A DNA stretch of 64,000 nucleotides from Streptomyces sp. ERV7 (lineage in GTDB: Bacteria > Actinomycetota > Actinomycetes > Streptomycetales > Streptomycetaceae), in the NCBI RefSeq assembly GCF_001653515.1, contig NZ_LYOY01000040.1, forward strand, positions 1,178,001 to 1,242,000. The letters are read 5' to 3'. The translations under genes were made by a program, and so were the position numbers. Of this stretch, positions 1-7,682 are shown piece by piece. Under the pieces are notes generated by a model. That model had not been told where the DNA came from. It worked only from the letters and a program-made list of their open reading frames with translations, and ran no database searches. The first letter of the stretch is position 1. Each line of letters starts with the position of its first letter.

Positions 1-449
1 GCCCAGGGCAGCGCGGCGGGCCCGTCCTCGTGCCCCTCCTCGCCGGACGCGAGTCCCAGCATCGCGAGCCCGGCGCAGACGACCCCGACCGCCGCCCACT
101 CCGTACCGGAGAGCCGCACGGCGAGGACCCGCGCCGCGACCACCGCCGTCACCGCGAGCGACGCGGCCAGCGCCGCCCCGACCGCGTAGATCGGGACCGC
201 CCGCAGCGCCACGATCTGGAGCACGAACCCCAGCCCGTCGAGACCGAGCCCGGCGACGTAACGCCACTGCCGCACGGCCCGCAGCAGCAGCGCGGGATCG
301 ACCCCGGCATCCCCGGACCCGGACCCGGACCCGGACCCGGACCCGGATCCCGAGGGCCCGGACGCCGCCCGGGCCGCCACGGCCTGCAGAACCGTCGCGG
401 TGCCGTAGCAGACCGCCGACCCCAGCGCGCAGATCATCCCAAAGAGCAC
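1..449 (-). CDS. DMT/EamA-like multi-pass membrane transporter, partial
   Basis: Only the N-terminal ~149 codons are present; the gene runs off the left edge. The translation has alternating hydrophobic helices (ending near LGFVLQIVALRAVP, YAVGAALAASLAVT and WAAVGVVCAGLAMLG), as in the first half of a DMT/EamA-type transporter. The loop after helix 1 holds a pure Ser-Gly run encoded by a hexamer repeat (about 308-349). The start is taken as GTG at 449; ATG at 437 is an alternative. No Shine-Dalgarno sequence is visible, and TACAGT lies just upstream, so a leaderless mRNA is possible. The substrate cannot be inferred. The family call rests on topology. Confidence 0.6.
   Translation of the reverse strand, partial: MLFGMICALGSAVCYGTATVLQAVAARAASGPSGSGSGSGSGSGSGDAGVDPALLLRAVRQWRYVAGLGLDGLGFVLQIVALRAVPIYAVGAALAASLAVTAVVAARVLAVRLSGTEWAAVGVVCAGLAMLGLASGEEGHEDGPAALPW
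308..349. repeat. Hexanucleotide repeat (cccgga)6 plus one degenerate unit
   Basis: Six perfect tandem copies of cccgga are followed by a variant unit. On the minus strand they encode alternating Ser-Gly in a loop of the membrane protein. Because the unit is 6 bp, copy-number change would keep the reading frame and alter only linker length. Confidence 0.9.
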
Positions 450-582
450 AGACGGACTGTAATGGAAGGGAGTTCAGGGGGCGGGAGCGAGCGGATTCTC
501 CGTCCGGGATGGCCGGGAACTAGGGTGTGGCCGGTTCACGTCCCAGACATACGTACGAGATCGCGACGGGGGAGGCCCACAC

Positions 583-939
583 ATGCGCAGATTCCGGTCC
601 ACAACAGTGGTGCTCGGCGGCATGGGGGTGCTCGCCGCCACGCTGACGGCGTGCTCCAGCGAGCCGGACCGCCGCTGCGTCGACCCCGTCTCGCGCCAGG
701 AACTCCCCAAGTACGAGTGCAAGAGCGGCGGCAACGGCTCGTACTACTACGGCGGCTACACCCGTAACGGCATCGTCTACGGCGGCTCCTTCAACCGCTC
801 CGGATCCGGATCCTCCACCTCCGCCGGCACCTCCGCCGGCACTTCCTCCGGCACCTCGGGTTCCGCCTCCTCATCCGGCTCCTCCGGCGGCGTCGACCGG
901 GGCGGCTTCGGCGGCCACTCCGGGTCGAGCGGCGGCTGA
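583..939 (+). CDS. Small secreted lipoprotein, Gly/Ser-rich tail
   Basis: This 118-aa protein has a basic N-terminus, a hydrophobic stretch and a lipobox LTAC (Cys24), so it should be lipid-anchored outside the membrane. The next ~40 residues contain three Cys and a YYYGGYTRNG patch; residues ~67-118 are almost only Gly, Ser, Thr and Ala. The start ATG follows a GGGGGAGG ribosome-binding site. Its stop lies 3 bp before the ATP-grasp gene, so the two are probably co-transcribed. The pairing of a small envelope protein with a glutathionylspermidine-synthase-like enzyme recalls E. coli ygiB-ygiC. Function is unknown. Confidence 0.8.
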   Translation: MRRFRSTTVVLGGMGVLAATLTACSSEPDRRCVDPVSRQELPKYECKSGGNGSYYYGGYTRNGIVYGGSFNRSGSGSSTSAGTSAGTSSGTSGSASSSGSSGGVDRGGFGGHSGSSGG

Positions 940-942
940 CGG

Positions 943-2124
943 ATGCAGCGGCACCGCATCGACCCGCGCCCCGGCTGGCAGCAGACCGTCGAGGCCCAGG
1001 GCCTGATCTACCCCCTCACCCGCTACCCGGACGACTCGCTGCGCCCGTACTGGGACGAGAGCGCGTACTACTCCTTCAGCCTCCCGGAAGTCGAGGCGCT
1101 GGAGGAGGTCGTCGAGGAGCTGCACGGGATGTGCCTGGCCGCGGCGGCGCACATCGTCGAGCGGAACCGTTTCGCGGACCTCGGGATCACCGACCCGGCG
1201 CTCGCCGCCCGGGTGGCCGAGTCCTGGCACCGCCGCTCCGAACTCCCGTCCCTCTACGGCCGTTTCGACCTGTGCTACGACGGTGCGGGCCCGGCCAGGA
1301 TGCTGGAGTACAACGCCGACACCCCCACCTCGCTGGTCGAGGCGGCGAGCCCGCAGTGGTTCTGGATGGAGGAACGCTTCCCCGGCGCCGACCAGTGGAA
1401 CTCGCTCCACGAACGCCTGATCGCCGCCTGGAAGCGGCAGGCCCCGCTGCTCCCGCCCGGCCCGCTCCACTTCGCCCACTCGGACGACGACGAGCTCGGC
1501 GAGGACCTGATGACCGTCGCGTATCTGCGCGAGACGGCCGAGCAGGCGGGCATCGAGACGGAGGCGCTCTCGGTGGAGCGGATCGGCTGGGACGGGCTGA
1601 CCGGCCGCTTCGTCGACGACCGCCTCCGGTTCATCCGCAGCTGCTTCAAGCTCTACCCGTGGGAGTGGCTGACCACGGACCGGTTCGCCCCGCACGTCCT
1701 GGAGACCCTGGACAACGGCGGCGGCACCGGCAGTACCTGCTGGATCGAGCCCGCCTGGAAGATGCTGCTCTCCAACAAGGCGCTGCTGGCGATCCTGTGG
1801 GAGCTGTACCCCGGCCACCCGAACCTGCTCCCGGCGTATCTGGACGGCCCGCGCGAGCTGGCCGGAAGCGGCGGATACGTCTCCAAGCCGCTGCTCGGCC
1901 GGGAGGGCGCCGGGGTGCGGATCCACGCCCCGGGCGCGCCGCCCGTCCTGCGCGACGAACCCGCCTGCTACCAGGCCCTCTCCCCGCTCCCGGACTTCGA
2001 CGGGAACCGGGTCGTCCTGGGCGCCTGGGTCGTCGAGGACGAGGCGGCGGGCCTGGGCATCCGCGAGTCGTCGGGCCCGATCACGGACGAGTACGCGCGG
2101 TTCGTCCCGCATCTGATCCGCTGA
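943..2124 (+). CDS. Glutathionylspermidine synthase family ATP-grasp protein (YgiC/YjfC-like)
   Basis: A 393-aa soluble protein resembling the C-terminal synthetase domain of bacterial glutathionylspermidine synthase and the stand-alone YgiC/YjfC proteins. Recognisable segments are RFDLCYDG, MLEYNADTPTSL, the acidic HSDDDELGEDL region and a C-terminal SKPLLGREGAGV stretch that matches the ATP-grasp nucleotide-binding part. Members ligate an amine to a carboxylate with ATP. Streptomycetes lack glutathione, so the true substrate is unknown. The ATG lies 3 bp after the lipoprotein gene, implying an operon. Family assignment is firm; the reaction is not. Confidence 0.85.
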   Translation: MQRHRIDPRPGWQQTVEAQGLIYPLTRYPDDSLRPYWDESAYYSFSLPEVEALEEVVEELHGMCLAAAAHIVERNRFADLGITDPALAARVAESWHRRSELPSLYGRFDLCYDGAGPARMLEYNADTPTSLVEAASPQWFWMEERFPGADQWNSLHERLIAAWKRQAPLLPPGPLHFAHSDDDELGEDLMTVAYLRETAEQAGIETEALSVERIGWDGLTGRFVDDRLRFIRSCFKLYPWEWLTTDRFAPHVLETLDNGGGTGSTCWIEPAWKMLLSNKALLAILWELYPGHPNLLPAYLDGPRELAGSGGYVSKPLLGREGAGVRIHAPGAPPVLRDEPACYQALSPLPDFDGNRVVLGAWVVEDEAAGLGIRESSGPITDEYARFVPHLIR

Positions 2125-2143
2125 CGGGCCCGCCGCCCGGCCG

Positions 2144-2836
2144 CTACTCGGCGATGTAGTCGCGCAGCGGCGCGGGCCTCAGCCCCGCCGCGTCGGCTGC
2201 CGCGAGGACCCGCGTCAGATCGGCCGCCACCGTGTCGTTGAAGTGCAGCAGCACGATGTCCCCGGACTTCAGCCGCGGCACCGGCGGCGTCCACTGCCCC
2301 CAGGTCGTCTGGTCGTACGTCCACGTCACCAGCGCCTTGGCCCCGCAGGCCCGGGCCGTGGTCCGGGTCGTCTCGTCGTACGCCCCGAACGGCGGGCGGG
2401 CCAGCCGGGGACCGTCCCCGAACCGGGCGAGGTGCGCGTCCCGTGCCCCGCACAGCTGAGCCCGCTGCCCCGCCGCGTCGAGCGTCGTCAGATCCGGGTG
2501 GTCGACCGTGTGGTTCTCGATCCGCGAGGGCCCGTGGTCGAGAAGCGTCCGGAAGTACCCGGGGTCGTACGAGTACGCCCCCGGCAGCACGAACAGCGAG
2601 GCCGGTACCTGTCGTTCGAGCAGCAGCCGCTGCGCCGCCGGGTCGTGGTTCCAGCCGTCGTCGATCGTGATGAACACGACGGGGTCGTCCGTCTGGACGT
2701 GCGACACGACAGGCACCGGCTCGGGCCAGTCCGCCCGCGCGGGCCCGGACAGCCCGACGAGCAGCAGCAGGGGAACGAGCAGGGCGGACGCGGCGCGGGC
2801 CACGGAGGCGACGCGCACGGTGCGGGGTCTCGGCAT
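2144..2836 (-). CDS. Secreted polysaccharide deacetylase (NodB domain)
   Basis: A 230-aa protein with a signal peptide (hydrophobic core LLVPLLLLVGL, cleavage near ARA-DW) and a NodB deacetylase domain. Motif 1 is ITIDDGWN (catalytic Asp plus metal Asp), motif 2 is HTVDHP (metal histidines) and motif 3 is RPPFG. It should remove acetyl groups from cell-wall or extracellular amino sugars. The ATG at 2836 is preferred because a TTGACA -35 and AATGAT -10 end exactly 6 nt before it, giving a leaderless transcript; an upstream in-frame TTG at 2872 is part of that -35 box. It is convergent with the ATP-grasp gene. Confidence 0.9.
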   Translation of the reverse strand: MPRPRTVRVASVARAASALLVPLLLLVGLSGPARADWPEPVPVVSHVQTDDPVVFITIDDGWNHDPAAQRLLLERQVPASLFVLPGAYSYDPGYFRTLLDHGPSRIENHTVDHPDLTTLDAAGQRAQLCGARDAHLARFGDGPRLARPPFGAYDETTRTTARACGAKALVTWTYDQTTWGQWTPPVPRLKSGDIVLLHFNDTVAADLTRVLAAADAAGLRPAPLRDYIAE

Positions 2837-2842
2837 GGCGGC

Positions 2843-2872
2843 ATCATTGGTCTGGACCATCGGTCTTGTCAA
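2843..2872 (-). promoter_or_regulatory. Sigma-70-type promoter of the deacetylase gene
   Basis: On the minus strand TTGACA (2867-2872), an 18-bp spacer and AATGAT (2843-2848) are followed by 6 nt and the ATG at 2836. The -35 is a perfect consensus. The transcription start is predicted to coincide with the start codon. Confidence 0.65.
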
Positions 2873-2946
2873 CGGTCCTGCCGCAGAAGCCGGTTGTCCG
2901 GCCGAGCCCCGCGCCGACTCCTCCGGAGTGCTCGGGGGCTGTTCGG

Positions 2947-2998
2947 GACTACTGGTCCGGGACTACTGGTTCGGGACTGCTTCAGGACTACTCGTGCG
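2947..2998. repeat. Degenerate 14-bp tandem repeat at the 3' end of rocD
   Basis: The units GGGACTACTGGTCC and GGGACTACTGGTTC are followed by shorter decayed copies (GGGACTGCTTCA, GGACTACTCG). The last copy overlaps the rocD stop codon. It may be slippage-derived. Confidence 0.7.
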
Positions 2999-4196
2999 CC
3001 AGCACCGCCCGCAGCTGGTCAAGACCCCAGTCCAGGTCCTCCTTGCTGATCACCAGCGGCGGGGCGATCCGGATCGTCGAGCCGTGGGTGTCCTTGACCA
3101 GGACGCCCCGGTCCATGAGCCGTTCGGAGATCTGCCGTCCGGTCCCGAACGCCGGGTCGATGTCGACGCCCGCCCACAGACCGCGCCCGCGCACCGTCTG
3201 GACCGCCCCGGTCCCGGCCAACAGGCCCAGCTCGTGGTGGAGGTGCTCGCCGAGCTCGGTCGCCCGCTGCTGGTACTCGCCGGTGCGCAGCATCGCGATG
3301 ACCTCCAGGCCGACCGCGCACGCCAGCGGGTTGCCGCCGAAGGTCGACCCGTGCTCGCCGGGGCGGAAGACCCCGAGCACCTCCGCCGAGCCCACCACCG
3401 CGGAGACCGGCACGACCCCGCCGCCGAGCGCCTTGCCCAGCACATACAGATCGGGCACCACGTCCTCGTGCTCGCACGCGAACGTCTTCCCGGTCCGGCC
3501 CAGGCCGGACTGGATCTCGTCCGCGATGAACAGCACGTTCCGCTCGCGCGTCAACTCCCGTACGCCCGGCAGATATCCGGCCGGCGGCACCAGCACCCCG
3601 GCCTCGCCCTGGATCGGCTCCAGGAGCACCGCCACGGTGTTCTCCGTGACGGCCGCCGAGAGCGCGGTCAGGTCCCCGTACGGCACGATCTCGAACCCCG
3701 GGGTGTACGGCCCGTAGTCCGCGCGCGCCTCCGGGTCCGTGGAGAAGCTGACGATCGTGGTCGTCCGGCCGTGGAAGTTGTTGGCGGCGACCACGATCTT
3801 CGCCATCCCGTCAGGCACTCCCTTGACCCGGTACCCCCACTTCCGGGCGGTCTTCACGGCCGTCTCGACGGCCTCCGCCCCGGTGTTCATGGGCAGGACC
3901 ATCTCCTTGCCGCACAACTGCGCCAGCTGCCCGCAGAACTCGGCGAACCGGTCGTGGTGGAACGCCCTCGACGTGAGCGTCACTCTCTCCAGCTGCGCCT
4001 TGGCCGCGTCGATCAGCCTGCGGTTGCCGTGGCCGAAGTTCAGCGCCGAGTACCCGGCGAGCATGTCGAGGAAGCGGCGCCCCTCGACATCGGTCATCCA
4101 CGCGCCCTCGGCCGAGGCGACGACGACGGGCAGCGGATGGTAGTTGTGCGCACTGTGGGCCTCGGCAGAGCGGATGGCGTCCGATGTAGTCGACAC
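2988..4196 (-). CDS. rocD: Ornithine--oxo-acid aminotransferase
   Basis: A 402-aa class-III PLP aminotransferase that converts ornithine and 2-oxoglutarate to glutamate-5-semialdehyde and glutamate in arginine/ornithine catabolism. Visible family marks are MLAGYSALNFGHG near the N-terminus, NTGAEAVETAVK (PLP phosphate site), NNFHGRT, the DEIQSGLGRTG motif, the Schiff-base lysine in VLGKALGGG and GSTFGGNPLACA. Length is normal for RocD. The start is GTG with GGAGA 5 nt upstream. It is divergent from glyA, sharing a ~110-bp intergenic region before the glyA leader. Confidence 0.95.
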   Translation of the reverse strand: MSTTSDAIRSAEAHSAHNYHPLPVVVASAEGAWMTDVEGRRFLDMLAGYSALNFGHGNRRLIDAAKAQLERVTLTSRAFHHDRFAEFCGQLAQLCGKEMVLPMNTGAEAVETAVKTARKWGYRVKGVPDGMAKIVVAANNFHGRTTTIVSFSTDPEARADYGPYTPGFEIVPYGDLTALSAAVTENTVAVLLEPIQGEAGVLVPPAGYLPGVRELTRERNVLFIADEIQSGLGRTGKTFACEHEDVVPDLYVLGKALGGGVVPVSAVVGSAEVLGVFRPGEHGSTFGGNPLACAVGLEVIAMLRTGEYQQRATELGEHLHHELGLLAGTGAVQTVRGRGLWAGVDIDPAFGTGRQISERLMDRGVLVKDTHGSTIRIAPPLVISKEDLDWGLDQLRAVLAHE

Positions 4197-4297
4197 GGGG
4201 TCTCCGTTTCATCGTGCGGCGTGGGACGGGGGTAGCGCCCAGTTTCTCTCGTCGTTCGGATGTTGGACGGGGAAACCTTGATTCCCGGCGCGCCCGT

Positions 4298-4303
4298 TAG
4301 GGT
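4298..4303 (+). promoter_or_regulatory. Possible -10 box of the glyA leader transcript
   Basis: TAGGGT, a common Streptomyces -10 form, lies just upstream of the riboswitch aptamer and would start transcription near 4310. No convincing -35 was found at the usual spacing, so this is tentative. Confidence 0.35.
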
Positions 4304-4310
4304 GGGTGGT

Positions 4311-4418
4311 ACGTACGGCGACTGGCGCACGGGGAAGCGACCCCGGGGAAGCCGTGCGTGACATGCGCACGAGGTGCCGCCCGCCTGGGCACCCCGGGAC
4401 CACGACGGACCCCGGAGG
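4311..4418 (+). ncRNA. ZTP/ZMP (pfl) riboswitch in the glyA leader
   Basis: The leader contains the pfl hallmarks: GACTGGCG on the 5' side and CCGCCTGGGCA on the 3' side. A 7-bp stem pairs 4326-4332 with 4352-4358, and a 6-bp hairpin pairs 4373-4378 with 4388-4393. The loop CGCC (4382-4385) can pair with GGCG (4317-4320) as the expected pseudoknot. Directly downstream CCGGG (4394-4398) can pair with CCCGG (4411-4415), hiding the first bases of the glyA ribosome-binding site, so control is probably translational. ZTP riboswitches typically switch on one-carbon and purine genes when 10-formyl-tetrahydrofolate is short, which fits glyA. Confidence 0.88.
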
Positions 4419-4423
4419 ACGCC

Positions 4424-5695
4424 ATGAGCCTGCCCCTTTCCCACCCGGCCCTTTCCGCCACCGACCCCGAACTCGCCGCGCTCGTCGCCGCCGAGGAACG
4501 GCTGCAGTCGGACACCCTGCGGCTGATCCCCAGCGAGAACTACGTCTCGCAGGCCGTTCTCGAAGCCTCGGGCACGGTGCTGCAGAACAAGTACAGCGAG
4601 GGCTACTCGGGCCGCCGGTACTACGAGGGCCAGCAGAACATCGACCAGGTCGAGACCCTCGCCGTGGAGCGGGCCAAGGCCCTGTTCGGCGTCGAGCACG
4701 CCAACGTCCAGCCCTACTCCGGCTCGCCGGCCAACCTCGCCGTCTACCTCGCCTTCGCCGAGCCCGGCGACACCGTGATGGGCATGGCCCTGCCGATGGG
4801 CGGCCACCTCACCCACGGCTGGGGCGTCTCCGCGACCGGCAAGTGGTTCCGCGGCGTCCAGTACGGCGTACGCCACGACACCGGTCTCATCGACTTCGAC
4901 GAGGTGCGCGAACTGGCCCTCAAGGAGCGGCCGAAGATCATTTTCTGTGGTGGTACCGCCCTTCCCCGCACCATCGACTTCGCGGCCTTCGCGGAGATCG
5001 CCCGGGAGGCGGGCTCCGTCCTGGTCGCCGATGTCGCGCACATCGCGGGCCTGATCGCCGGTGGTGCCCACCCGTCCCCCGCCCCGTACGCGGACGTGAT
5101 CTCCACGACCACCCACAAGACCCTGCGCGGCCCGCGCGGCGCGATGCTCATGTCCCGCGAGCAGCACGCCAAGGCCATCGACAAGGCCGTCTTCCCCGGC
5201 CTCCAGGGCGGTCCGCACAACCAGACCACCGCCGCGATCGCCGTCGCCCTCCGCGAGGCGGCCCAGCCCTCCTTCCGCGACTACGCCCAGGCCGTCGTCG
5301 CCAACGCCGGGGCCCTCGCCGAGCAGCTCCTCGCGCGCGGCTTCGACCTGGTCTCCGGCGGCACCGACAACCATCTGATCCTGATGGACCTCACCCCCAA
5401 GGACGTCCCGGGCAAGGTCGCCGCCAAGGCCCTCGACCGGGCCGGGATCGTCGTCAACTACAACACCGTCCCGTACGACCCGAGGAAGCCGTTCGACCCC
5501 TCGGGCATCCGGATCGGCACCCCCTCCCTCACCTCCCGCGGTCTCGGTACCCAGCACATGGCGGCCGTGGCCGACTGGATCGACCGGGGCGTCGCCGCGG
5601 CCCGCACCGGCGACGAGGACGCCCTCGCCGTCGTCCGCGCCGAGGTGGCCGAGCTGATGGCCGCGTTCCCGGCGCCCGGCCTCCCGACGGACTGA
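4424..5695 (+). CDS. glyA: Serine hydroxymethyltransferase
   Basis: A 423-aa PLP enzyme that interconverts serine and glycine while loading tetrahydrofolate with a one-carbon unit for purine, thymidylate and methionine synthesis. Landmarks are IPSENYVSQAV, NKYSEGYSGRRYYEGQ, NVQPYSGSPANLA, the PLP-lysine motif TTTHKTLRGPRG and GTPSLTSRG. The start is ATG at 4424, preceded by GGAGG (4414-4418). An earlier in-frame GTG at 4358 lies inside the riboswitch aptamer and should not be used. It is regulated by the upstream ZTP riboswitch. The 3' end faces a convergent gene 4 bp away. Confidence 0.96.
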   Translation: MSLPLSHPALSATDPELAALVAAEERLQSDTLRLIPSENYVSQAVLEASGTVLQNKYSEGYSGRRYYEGQQNIDQVETLAVERAKALFGVEHANVQPYSGSPANLAVYLAFAEPGDTVMGMALPMGGHLTHGWGVSATGKWFRGVQYGVRHDTGLIDFDEVRELALKERPKIIFCGGTALPRTIDFAAFAEIAREAGSVLVADVAHIAGLIAGGAHPSPAPYADVISTTTHKTLRGPRGAMLMSREQHAKAIDKAVFPGLQGGPHNQTTAAIAVALREAAQPSFRDYAQAVVANAGALAEQLLARGFDLVSGGTDNHLILMDLTPKDVPGKVAAKALDRAGIVVNYNTVPYDPRKPFDPSGIRIGTPSLTSRGLGTQHMAAVADWIDRGVAAARTGDEDALAVVRAEVAELMAAFPAPGLPTD

Positions 5696-5699
5696 CCGG

Positions 5700-6503
5700 T
5701 CAGGCGCCGCCGGCCCGGCGGCCCGGCTCGGCCCGGCCGTCTCGGCCGGCCTCACCGGCCAGGTCGTCGGCCCCACCGGCCACGTCTCGCAGCTCCTGGC
5801 GCGGCCCGTCCTCGTGGCTCCGCCAGGAGGCGGTGACGGCCGCGGGGAGCCGGGTCGCCCACGGGCGTATGAGCAGGGCCAGAGCGGCCCCGATGGTCAG
5901 GCCCGGCAGGGCCCACCACCAGCCGGTCGCCGTCGGGTCGGCGGAGGCCGAAAGCCCGGTCCGGCCGGACCCTTCCTCCCGGGCGCCCTCGGCGGCGGGC
6001 GCCGTCGCCTCCCCGGGCCCGCCCGGCGGTGTGGTCCACTCCTGCGGCGCCACGCCGGTCGCGGCGTGCTCGACGACGGGGCCCATCACCTCCAGTTTCG
6101 TCAGCAGCGCCCGCAGCTCGGCGGGGCGCTGGGCGCGGTGCCAGTAGCCGTTGAAGGTGTGGGGGAGCCCGGCCGCCGTGTGTATCCAGACCGTGGTGGC
6201 GTCGTCGCTGGTGAAGACGCGGTCCAGCCGCCAGGGATCCATGTCGTGGACCATCCACGTCACAGTGATCTGGCGGGACCGCATCGCCGCGTCCAGCGAC
6301 GGCGGGCGCTCCTTCTGGCCCTGGTTCGGTTCGCCGAGCAGGACCAGCAGCGTCGAGTAGTCCGCGTCGGAGTGGTAGCGCGCGGCCGTCTGCTCGCTCT
6401 CCGGCGACACGATCAGCACGCTGGTCGGGCCGCCCGCGTGCGCGGCCGGGGCGAGGAACAGCCCCAGTGCCACGGCCACGGCGAGGGACAGGATCCCCCG
6501 CAC
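5700..6503 (-). CDS. Secreted or membrane-anchored protein of unknown function
   Basis: A 267-aa protein with a signal peptide (RGILSLAVAVALGLFLA, cleavage after AHA) and an extracellular part with a DYSTLLVLLGEPN segment and a TTVWIHTAAGLPHTFNGYWHRAQ stretch split by loops. A Pro/Glu-rich linker leads to one C-terminal helix (WALPGLTIGAALALLI) and a cytoplasmic tail. GTG at 6503 is chosen because it opens the signal peptide; no good ribosome-binding site is visible. The divergent neighbour starts only 12 bp away. I recognise no family, only the typical Streptomyces secreted-plus-C-terminal-anchor layout. Confidence 0.7.
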   Translation of the reverse strand: MRGILSLAVAVALGLFLAPAAHAGGPTSVLIVSPESEQTAARYHSDADYSTLLVLLGEPNQGQKERPPSLDAAMRSRQITVTWMVHDMDPWRLDRVFTSDDATTVWIHTAAGLPHTFNGYWHRAQRPAELRALLTKLEVMGPVVEHAATGVAPQEWTTPPGGPGEATAPAAEGAREEGSGRTGLSASADPTATGWWWALPGLTIGAALALLIRPWATRLPAAVTASWRSHEDGPRQELRDVAGGADDLAGEAGRDGRAEPGRRAGGA

Positions 6504-6515
6504 CGCGGACCCGCC

Positions 6516-7400
6516 GTGCCTGCGCCTGCCCGGGCCCCCGCCCCGTACCCGCCCGGCCGGGCCTCGGCTCCCCCGCTCCCCGTGTTCGTGCCCTCCTCCG
6601 CTCCGCCCGCCCGGCAGGCGCCCGGCACCGCGTACGTCGTGTCGCAGGACCGCCGGAACATCCTCCGCTGGACCACCGAGGACCACTCCTGGAAGGTGAT
6701 CGGTCCGGCGGCCGACGAGATCTTCGCGAGCCCCGCCGGGCTGTTCGCGACCAACCCCGGCGACGGGCACATCTCCAAGTACGACGAGCCGTCCCGCTCC
6801 TGGTCCCAGATCGGATTCCCCGGCGAGCAGTTCGTCACCACCGGGGACGGCCTCTACGCCATCACCGAACACCGCGACGCCGTCGTGCACTGGACGGGCG
6901 TGGGATCCGACTGGGTTTCCATCGGGTCGCCCGCCGCACGGCTGTACGCGGGCGGCGCGGGCCTCTTCGCCACCAGCCCGGACAACGGGGCCCTGTTCCG
7001 GTACGCCGGGTACGGCAGCACCTGGGTCGACGCGGGCGGCCCGGGCGCCGACTTCGCCGTCGGCCCCGACTACGTGGCCCGTATCTCCCCCGACGGCAAG
7101 GAGATCTGGCAGGGCAACGGCCGGGGCAGCAACTGGCGGCGGATCGGCGGCCCGGCCACCAGGCTGTACGCGGGCGGCGCGGGCCTGTTCGCCACCGACG
7201 CGGCCGGGCGGATCCTCAAGTACGTCGGCGCCGCCGGCTCATGGACCACCATCGGCAGGGCGGGCGTCACCCTCGCCGTCACCGGCAACGCGGTCTACCG
7301 CATCGCCGCCGACGGGCGGGCCGTCTCCCGGTGGACCGGGCAGGGCTCCGAGTGGGTCCCGCTGGGCGCCACGGCGAGCGCGATCGCGGCCACGGACTGA
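6516..7400 (+). CDS. Repeat protein, probable beta-propeller
   Basis: About 294 aa with a Pro/Ala-rich N-terminus and roughly six imperfect repeats of 40-47 residues. Each has the pattern RxYAGGAGLFAT, a polar turn, then a Trp-containing strand such as GSxWxxIG. The spacing suggests a tachylectin/PQQ-like beta-propeller for ligand or sugar binding. No catalytic motif or signal peptide is evident. The start is uncertain: GTG at 6516 and GTG at 6582 are both in frame and neither has a clear Shine-Dalgarno sequence. Role unknown. Confidence 0.65.
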   Translation: MPAPARAPAPYPPGRASAPPLPVFVPSSAPPARQAPGTAYVVSQDRRNILRWTTEDHSWKVIGPAADEIFASPAGLFATNPGDGHISKYDEPSRSWSQIGFPGEQFVTTGDGLYAITEHRDAVVHWTGVGSDWVSIGSPAARLYAGGAGLFATSPDNGALFRYAGYGSTWVDAGGPGADFAVGPDYVARISPDGKEIWQGNGRGSNWRRIGGPATRLYAGGAGLFATDAAGRILKYVGAAGSWTTIGRAGVTLAVTGNAVYRIAADGRAVSRWTGQGSEWVPLGATASAIAATD

Positions 7401-7408
7401 CCGCCTGG

Positions 7409-7437
7409 CTCGACCGCCCTCCCGCACCGCCTAAAAT
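7409..7437 (+). promoter_or_regulatory. Candidate promoter of the 54-aa gene
   Basis: CTCGAC (7409-7414), a 17-bp spacer and TAAAAT (7432-7437) resemble a sigma-70 promoter. TAAAAT is unusually AT-rich for this chromosome. Confidence 0.5.
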
Positions 7438-7440
7438 CGT

Positions 7441-7465
7441 GCCGCCGGCGGGACGCGCCGGCGGC
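7441..7465 (+). other. Perfect 10-bp inverted repeat in the 5' leader of the 54-aa gene
   Basis: GCCGCCGGCG (7441-7450), a 5-nt loop and CGCCGGCGGC (7456-7465) end 1-2 nt before the AGGAGGG ribosome-binding site. It may stabilise the 5' end of the mRNA or modulate ribosome access; as a terminator it lacks a T-run. Confidence 0.6.
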
Positions 7466-7483
7466 CAGGAGGGACAGCGCGCG

Positions 7484-7648
7484 GTGAACAGCGACAGTGA
7501 CGTACCGATCTACGCCCAGCTCATACGGGAACGGGGTGACGTCCCTGGCGACGTGCGCCGGGAGGCCGAGCAGATCCAGCGGAACCTGGAGCGGGTGATC
7601 ATGCCGTTCCGTCCGGGCCTGCCGACGCCCGGTTTCTTCCGCTCCTGA
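7484..7648 (+). CDS. Small 54-aa soluble protein
   Basis: A short gene starting with GTG, behind a strong AGGAGGG ribosome-binding site and its own promoter-like TAAAAT box. The product begins with an acidic segment and contains VPIYAQLIRERGDVPGDV followed by a charged helix (REAEQIQRNLERVI) and a Pro/Phe-rich tail. It has no signal peptide or membrane segment. Independent regulatory signals and a protein-like composition make it a real gene. Function unknown; such small proteins recur in Streptomyces genomes. Confidence 0.7.
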   Translation: MNSDSDVPIYAQLIRERGDVPGDVRREAEQIQRNLERVIMPFRPGLPTPGFFRS

Positions 7649-7682
7649 CCGCCCGCGCCGGGGACGCCCTGGTGGGAGGAGG

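Noticed and set aside
307..350. Hexamer array considered as CRISPR-like or regulatory repeat
   Set aside because: The units are contiguous without spacers and lie within a coding loop; it is a simple sequence repeat.
4358..4423. Earlier in-frame GTG start for glyA
   Set aside because: It lies inside the riboswitch aptamer and has no ribosome-binding site; ATG 4424 has GGAGG.
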